From Pseudomonadota bacterium (lineage in GTDB: Bacteria > Pseudomonadota > Alphaproteobacteria > Caulobacterales > Caulobacteraceae): DNA of 64,000 nucleotides. Within the stretch, counting starts at the first letter, position 1, and the number at the start of each line of letters is the position of its first letter. Positions 59,722 to 64,000 of the stretch are shown here, in pieces. The DNA lies in contig JAEWJI010000063.1 in NCBI GenBank assembly GCA_023386645.1, positions 67,394-131,393 on the forward strand, in the 5' to 3' direction. Both the position numbers and the translations under genes were made by a program. The notes beneath the pieces were generated by a model. It was not told the DNA's origin. It ran no database searches and saw only the letters and a list, made by a program, of their open reading frames with translations.

Positions 59722-62700
59722 TTGAAAGCCCTCGGGGGTCGGCTGGCGAACTGGTTCGATGTGGAAGGCGGCGTGGCCTGGCTGGCCAGACTGCCGCGCA
59801 CATCCTTCGCCGTGGCGTTTCTCATTGGTCTGCTGGGCGCCGCCGTGTCGCTGGCGCTGCGGTTCGGGGGCCAGGCCTTCTACGGGCAGGTCACGGGCTT
59901 CATGATCCTGCTGCCGGGCGTCATCCTGGCGGCTCTGGCCGGCGGGCGCGTCGCGGGGCTGGTGGCCGCGTCCGCGTCCCTCGCCGGCGGCATGTGGATC
60001 GTGGGCGCCCGCGGCGGGGCCGACCTGTCAACGCCGCTCGGCCAGGTGGCGATCATCAACTTCGTCATCGTCAGCGTCTTCTGCGTGCTGGTGGCTTCGG
60101 CGCTGCGCAAGACGCTCGCGCGGCTCGACCAGTCGTTGATGGACCTGCAGGCGTCCCACGCCCGCACCGACGACACCGAGCATCGGTTGGAGATCATCAG
60201 CGAGCACGCGCCGGTCATGCTGTGGATGAGCGAGCCGGACGGGAAGTGCGCCCACCTGAACCGGGCGCAGCGCGAGTTCTGGGACGCGCCCGAGGACCTG
60301 GATCAGTTTGACTTCCCCGCGACCCTCCACCCCGAGGACCGCGACCGCGTGCTGGTCGCCACGATGGAGGCCCTGATGCGCCAGGAGCCGCTGACGGTCG
60401 AGGGCCGGTATCGACGCCACGACGGCGAATGGCGCGTGTTGCTGACCGACGCCCGGCCAAGGGTCGATCGCTTCGGCCGTTTCCTCGGCATGATCGGGGT
60501 CAACACCGACGTCACCGAGGTCCGGGCGGCGGAAGCGGCGCGGCGCGAGAGCGAGGATCAGCTGCGGGCCATGGTGGACCAGGCGGCGGCCGGCATCGCC
60601 CGCATCGACGGCCAGGGTCGGGTGATGAGCGCCAACCGTCGCTTCGCGGAGATCCTGGGACGCTCGCCGGAAGAGGTCGTGGGACTGACCACTGGTCCGG
60701 TCACCCATCCGGACGACATCGAGCCGACCCTGGCGATGCTGCGCGATGTCCAGTCCGGCGGGCCGGGCGGCCAGCTGGAGAAGCGCTATCTGCGCCCTGA
60801 CGGCGGCGTGGTCTGGGCCCTCACGAGCATCCGCGCGCTCAGCCGGCCTGACGGGGTTTCCGACGGCTATATCGCGGTGGTCGTGGACATTACCGACGCG
60901 AAGGCGGCCGAGGCCGCGTTGCGCGAGAGCGAGAGCCGCTTCCGGCTGATGGCGGACACCGCCCCGTCCCCGGTCTGGCTCACGAACGCCGAGGGCGCGG
61001 TCGAATTCGTCAACGCCGCCCTGGTCGATTTCTACGGCCGCCCGGCCGAGGCCATCCTGGGTCATGTCTGGAAGCAGGCCGTCCATCCCGACGACTTCGA
61101 GAGGGTCGTCGAGGCCCAGGCCGCCGCCCGACCCTCGCACCTGCCCTATGGCTTCGAGTGCCGGTTCCAGCGGGCGGACGGCGCCTGGCGCTGGATGCGG
61201 GTGGCGGTCAACCCGCGCTTCGACGCCGACGGCCTCTTCCTGGGCTATGTCGGGCTGGCCTTCGACGTGACCGACCAGCGCGAGGCGATGGAGGCCCTGG
61301 CCGCCCAGGACCGGCGGCAGAGCTTCCTGCTGAACCTCAACGACCGTCTGCGCGACCTGTCCGATCCGGACCGGATCGTGGCCGAGGCCCTGCGCGCCAC
61401 GGGCGAGATGCTGGGCACGGACCGGCTGGGCTATGGCGAGGTCCAGGGCGACGGCGAGACCCTGGTGGTGCCCGCCACCTATGTGCGGGACGACCTGGCG
61501 GACACGTCGGGTCAGTGGCGGCTGCAGGATTTTGGACCGGCCCTGATCGCGCAAATCGCCGCGGGCCGGGTGTGCCGGATAGAAGACGTGTCCGCCGATC
61601 CCCTAACCCGCGACAGCCTTGAGGCCTTCACCCCCCTCGGCATATCCGCCAACATGTCCGTGCCCCTGATGCGGGCCGGCGAGCTGCGCGCCATGATGTT
61701 CGCCCATAGCCGCAAGCCCCGGTTCTGGACGGACGAGGAGGCCGACCTGGTCCAGGAGGTCGCGGCCCGCACCTGGACGGAGGTCGAGCGCGCGCGCGCC
61801 CAGGCCGAGGTCGCCGAGAGCGAAGCCCGCTTCCGCGCCATTGCCGACACCGCGCCGGTGCTCATCTGGGTGACCCAGCAGGATCGCGCCCGCGCCTTCG
61901 TCAACCAGGCCTATGTCGCCTTCAACGGCGGAACGTACGAGGAGGCGCGTCTGGCCGACTGGCGCGCCGTCCTTCATCCGGAAGATCAGGAGCGCATCCT
62001 CAAGGAATCGCTGGCCGGGGAGGCGACCCGACAGCCGTTCTCGATGGAGGCCCGGTATCTCCGTCACGATGGCGAGTACCGCTGGCTCAAGTCCTTCTCG
62101 CGCCCCCGGACCGGAGCGGGCGGCGAGGTGATCGGCTTCGTGGGGGTGGCCTTCGACGTCACCGAGGCGCGCCAGGCCCAGGAGGACCTGACCCGGATCA
62201 ACGAACTCCTGGAGGAGAGGGTGGGCGAGGCGCTGGCCGAGAAGGCCAAGGCCGAGGCCGACCTGATGCACGCCCAGAGGATGGAGGCGGTCGGCCGGCT
62301 GACCGGCGGGGTCGCGCACGACTTCAACAACCTGCTGACCGTGGTGATCGGAGCGCTGGACCTGATCCTGCGGTCGCCGGACGATGCCGAACGCCGGACC
62401 AAACTCGGAGAGGCGGCCCTGGCGGCGGCACGGCGCGGCGAGCGGCTGACGCACCAGCTGCTGGCCTTCTCACGCCGCCAGGCGCTGCGGCCGGAGCCCA
62501 TAGACCTCAACGGACTGATCCGCGAGGGCGAGCCCCTGCTGCGTCGCGCGGTGGGCGAGGCGGTCGACTTCAGGATCAGGCTGGTGCGCGGCGGGGCGCG
62601 GGTAAAGGTCGATCCCGCCCAGTTCGAGGCGGCGTTGTTGAACCTGGTCGTCAACGCCCGGGACGCGGTCGGAGACAAGGGCTCCATCACCATTCAGACG

Positions 62701-63405
62701 CGCCTGTGCGAGGCCGAGGCGGGAGAGGCGACCGAACTGCTGCCCGGCCGCTACGTCTGCGTCTCGGTGAAGGATGACGGGCCCGGGATGGACCCGGCCA
62801 TCGCGCACCGGGTGTTCGAGCCCTTCTTCACTACCAAGCCGGTGGGCAAGGGCACGGGACTGGGCCTCAGCCAGGTCTATGGCTTCGCGCGCCAGTCAGG
62901 GGGTGGGGTGCGGATCGTGACGGCGCCGGGAGAGGGAACGGAGGTCGTCCTCTACCTTCCGCCCCTCGAGGAAGGGGCGGCGATGGTCGGCGAAGCCCAG
63001 GCGACGCGGCCCCCGACCGCGATGGCCGGCGGGCGGGTGCTGCTGGTGGAGGACGACCCGGGCGTGGCGGCGGTGGCCAGTGAACTGCTGGCCGGCATCG
63101 GCCTGACGGTCGAGATGGCGGAGAGCGGCCCTCAGGCGCTCGTCGCCCTGGCGGCGCGGCCCTTCGACCTGATGGTGAGCGACGTGGTCATGCCGGGCGG
63201 CATGACCGGGGTGCAGCTGGCCCGGCAGGCGGCCGTGCTCTATCCCGAGCTACGCATCCTGCTAAGCTCGGGCTATGCGGGCGAGGATGTGGACGAGGCC
63301 CTGGCGGACGCGCCCTGGCCGTTCCTGAGGAAGCCCTATTCGGGCGAGGAGCTGGCTGCGGCGATCCGCGACCTGCTGGCGGGCCGGGGGGCCTCGCCGG
63401 CCTAG
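59722..63405 (+). CDS. Multi-PAS hybrid sensor histidine kinase
   Basis: A 1227-residue protein from TTG 59722, chosen for GGGGGAGG seven bases upstream; an in-frame TTG at 59692 lacks such a site. It has four membrane helices (about 25-125, KdpD-like), three PAS domains, a GAF domain (about 530-690), a fourth PAS, H866 in GGVAHDFNN (HisKA), ATPase (DDGPGMDP, GTGLGLSQVYGFARQ) and a C-terminal receiver with D1154 (LMVSDVVMPGG). The partner and signals are unknown; no transmitter partner is adjacent. It overlaps the convergent gene by four bases. Confidence 0.92.
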   Translation: MKALGGRLANWFDVEGGVAWLARLPRTSFAVAFLIGLLGAAVSLALRFGGQAFYGQVTGFMILLPGVILAALAGGRVAGLVAASASLAGGMWIVGARGGADLSTPLGQVAIINFVIVSVFCVLVASALRKTLARLDQSLMDLQASHARTDDTEHRLEIISEHAPVMLWMSEPDGKCAHLNRAQREFWDAPEDLDQFDFPATLHPEDRDRVLVATMEALMRQEPLTVEGRYRRHDGEWRVLLTDARPRVDRFGRFLGMIGVNTDVTEVRAAEAARRESEDQLRAMVDQAAAGIARIDGQGRVMSANRRFAEILGRSPEEVVGLTTGPVTHPDDIEPTLAMLRDVQSGGPGGQLEKRYLRPDGGVVWALTSIRALSRPDGVSDGYIAVVVDITDAKAAEAALRESESRFRLMADTAPSPVWLTNAEGAVEFVNAALVDFYGRPAEAILGHVWKQAVHPDDFERVVEAQAAARPSHLPYGFECRFQRADGAWRWMRVAVNPRFDADGLFLGYVGLAFDVTDQREAMEALAAQDRRQSFLLNLNDRLRDLSDPDRIVAEALRATGEMLGTDRLGYGEVQGDGETLVVPATYVRDDLADTSGQWRLQDFGPALIAQIAAGRVCRIEDVSADPLTRDSLEAFTPLGISANMSVPLMRAGELRAMMFAHSRKPRFWTDEEADLVQEVAARTWTEVERARAQAEVAESEARFRAIADTAPVLIWVTQQDRARAFVNQAYVAFNGGTYEEARLADWRAVLHPEDQERILKESLAGEATRQPFSMEARYLRHDGEYRWLKSFSRPRTGAGGEVIGFVGVAFDVTEARQAQEDLTRINELLEERVGEALAEKAKAEADLMHAQRMEAVGRLTGGVAHDFNNLLTVVIGALDLILRSPDDAERRTKLGEAALAAARRGERLTHQLLAFSRRQALRPEPIDLNGLIREGEPLLRRAVGEAVDFRIRLVRGGARVKVDPAQFEAALLNLVVNARDAVGDKGSITIQTRLCEAEAGEATELLPGRYVCVSVKDDGPGMDPAIAHRVFEPFFTTKPVGKGTGLGLSQVYGFARQSGGGVRIVTAPGEGTEVVLYLPPLEEGAAMVGEAQATRPPTAMAGGRVLLVEDDPGVAAVASELLAGIGLTVEMAESGPQALVALAARPFDLMVSDVVMPGGMTGVQLARQAAVLYPELRILLSSGYAGEDVDEALADAPWPFLRKPYSGEELAAAIRDLLAGRGASPA

Positions 63406-63764
63406 CGCTGGCGCGCCTTGCGGGCGGCGTAGCGAGCGTCGCGGGCCGCCTTCTGCTCTTCCTTGGTCAGCTGCTTGCGCTCCTTGCGGGCGGCGCGCTT
63501 CTGAGCGTCGATCGCTTCCTGGGCCTCGCGCTCGGCGGCCAGGCGCGCCGCTTCCTTCTCGGCCTTCTCGCGGCGGGCTTCGGCCTTGGCCAGTTCGTGC
63601 AGCCGCTTCTTCTCGGCGGCCTCGGCGGCGCGCTTCTCCTGCAGGCGGTCGAACTCGGGATCCGGCGCCGCTTCCTTCGGCTTGAACTTGGCCAGGAGGG
63701 CCTTCTTGGCCTCCTGCTGGGCGGAGAGGCGGTCGGTGAAGCCGGTCTGTTTCAGGTCTCGCAT
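63402..63764 (-). CDS. DUF6481 family protein
   Basis: A 120-residue, very charged, almost entirely helical protein: FTDRLSAQQEAKKALLAKFKP, then EKRAAEAAEKKRLHELAKAEARREKAEKEA and a Lys/Arg-rich tail. This matches the small DUF6481 family found in alphaproteobacteria. No function is known; nucleic-acid binding is conceivable from the charge. The stop overlaps the hybrid kinase stop (CTAG). Confidence 0.85.
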   Translation of the reverse strand: MRDLKQTGFTDRLSAQQEAKKALLAKFKPKEAAPDPEFDRLQEKRAAEAAEKKRLHELAKAEARREKAEKEAARLAAEREAQEAIDAQKRAARKERKQLTKEEQKAARDARYAARKARQR

Positions 63765-63863
63765 GCGGAGCGGTTCGGTGTCCCAAGGAAAAAATGGCGC
63801 AGGGGTGCAAAGCGGAAAGCGCCGCCGAAATCAAGGTTCCGTCGGCGCCCACGCGAAATCGCG

Positions 63864-63887
63864 GCCCCCCGGGGTCGCCGGGGGGGC
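63864..63887. terminator. GC-rich hairpin
   Basis: GCCCCCCGG and CCGGGGGGGC (one extra G) can pair around GGTCG. It lies just downstream of the minus-strand partial gene ending at 63947 and could terminate it. No U-run is visible. Confidence 0.4.
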
Positions 63888-63946
63888 GCTTGCGGTCAGA
63901 TAGTGCGGGCCGCGTTGGAATCCAAGCCGCGACCGGCGGTCGAACC

Positions 63947-64000
63947 CTAGTTCGGCTTCTGTGCGTGGCCCACGGCGGCGCCCGCCGCGCCGCCCACGGC
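63947..64000 (-). CDS. C-terminus of a glycine-rich (glycine-zipper) protein, cut by the window edge
   Basis: Reading the minus strand from the window end gives AVGGAAGAAVGHAQKPN and a stop at 63947. The Gly/Ala repeat is like the end of glycine-zipper 2TM proteins. Only 17 residues are visible, so the call is weak. Confidence 0.45.
   Translation of the reverse strand, partial: AVGGAAGAAVGHAQKPN

Noticed and set aside
1..64000. tRNA genes, rRNA genes and CRISPR arrays
   Set aside because: No T-loop-like GGTTCGAATCC context with a cloverleaf, no rRNA sequence and no regularly spaced repeats were noticed on reading. A covariance or repeat search was not possible here.

Overview
The window is a GC-rich (roughly two-thirds G+C by eye), densely coded alphaproteobacterial chromosome segment. 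The best guess is the Caulobacterales, most likely Brevundimonas. Reasons: the gene order fliF-fliG-flbE(fliH)-fliN-flbD with a CtrA-like box in front; a mal-type starch locus built on a TonB-dependent receptor; many stand-alone receivers and HWE/HisKA_2 kinases; and frequent GTG/TTG starts. No rRNA, tRNA, CRISPR array, prophage or insertion sequence was recognised. The only non-coding RNA found is a 6S-like RNA between zapA and fau.

Layout. 1-9.4 kb: a partial glutathione S-transferase, greA with an ELM1-family gene, a 125-bp inverted-repeat element, a tandem duplication of an IPTL-CTERM protein gene with a tiny convergent membrane-protein gene (one tiny copy frameshifted), trxB, a DUF305 lipoprotein, a PhoD-type phosphatase, an SDR and an RcnB-like protein. 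9.5-25.7 kb: a starch/maltodextrin utilisation region with a flavin-dependent halogenase homologue, TonB-dependent receptor, secreted GH13 amylase, cytoplasmic GH13 glucosidase, LacI regulator, GH97, MFS sugar transporter, esterase and GH15 lipoprotein. Similar dyads (GCAAA..TTTGC type) lie in both divergent promoter regions, so one LacI protein probably controls the whole set. 25.7-34.6 kb: a 3-methyladenine glycosylase, then fliF-fliG-fliH-fliN-flbD, a class A beta-lactamase gene and flhA in one tightly packed run.

34.6-43.7 kb: two hypothetical genes, a three-gene two-component relay (CHASE3 kinase, receiver, receiver-HisKA_2 kinase) with a NUDIX gene, CsbD, a VWA protein directly behind an MntA/HepT toxin-antitoxin pair, DUF72, GNAT and an HDAC-like deacetylase. 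43.8-54.6 kb: phosphatase, cyclophilin, xseB-csaA-ispA-dxs (isoprenoid precursor supply), KDPG aldolase, a lipoprotein, transketolase, a DUF4164-like gene, zapA, 6S RNA, fau and a YmdB-like phosphodiesterase. 54.6-64 kb: aldo/keto reductase, receiver plus GAF-PAS-HWE kinase, SleB-type wall hydrolase, Dps, a 1227-residue hybrid kinase, a DUF6481 protein and the end of a glycine-rich gene.

The most unusual items are the beta-lactamase gene inside the flagellar run, the duplicated IPTL-CTERM unit with a conserved dyad and a decayed copy, the halogenase with an altered WxWxIP motif, the toxin-antitoxin pair fused in operon to a VWA gene, and ispA with no usual start codon. All assignments are from reading the sequence; no database search was run.
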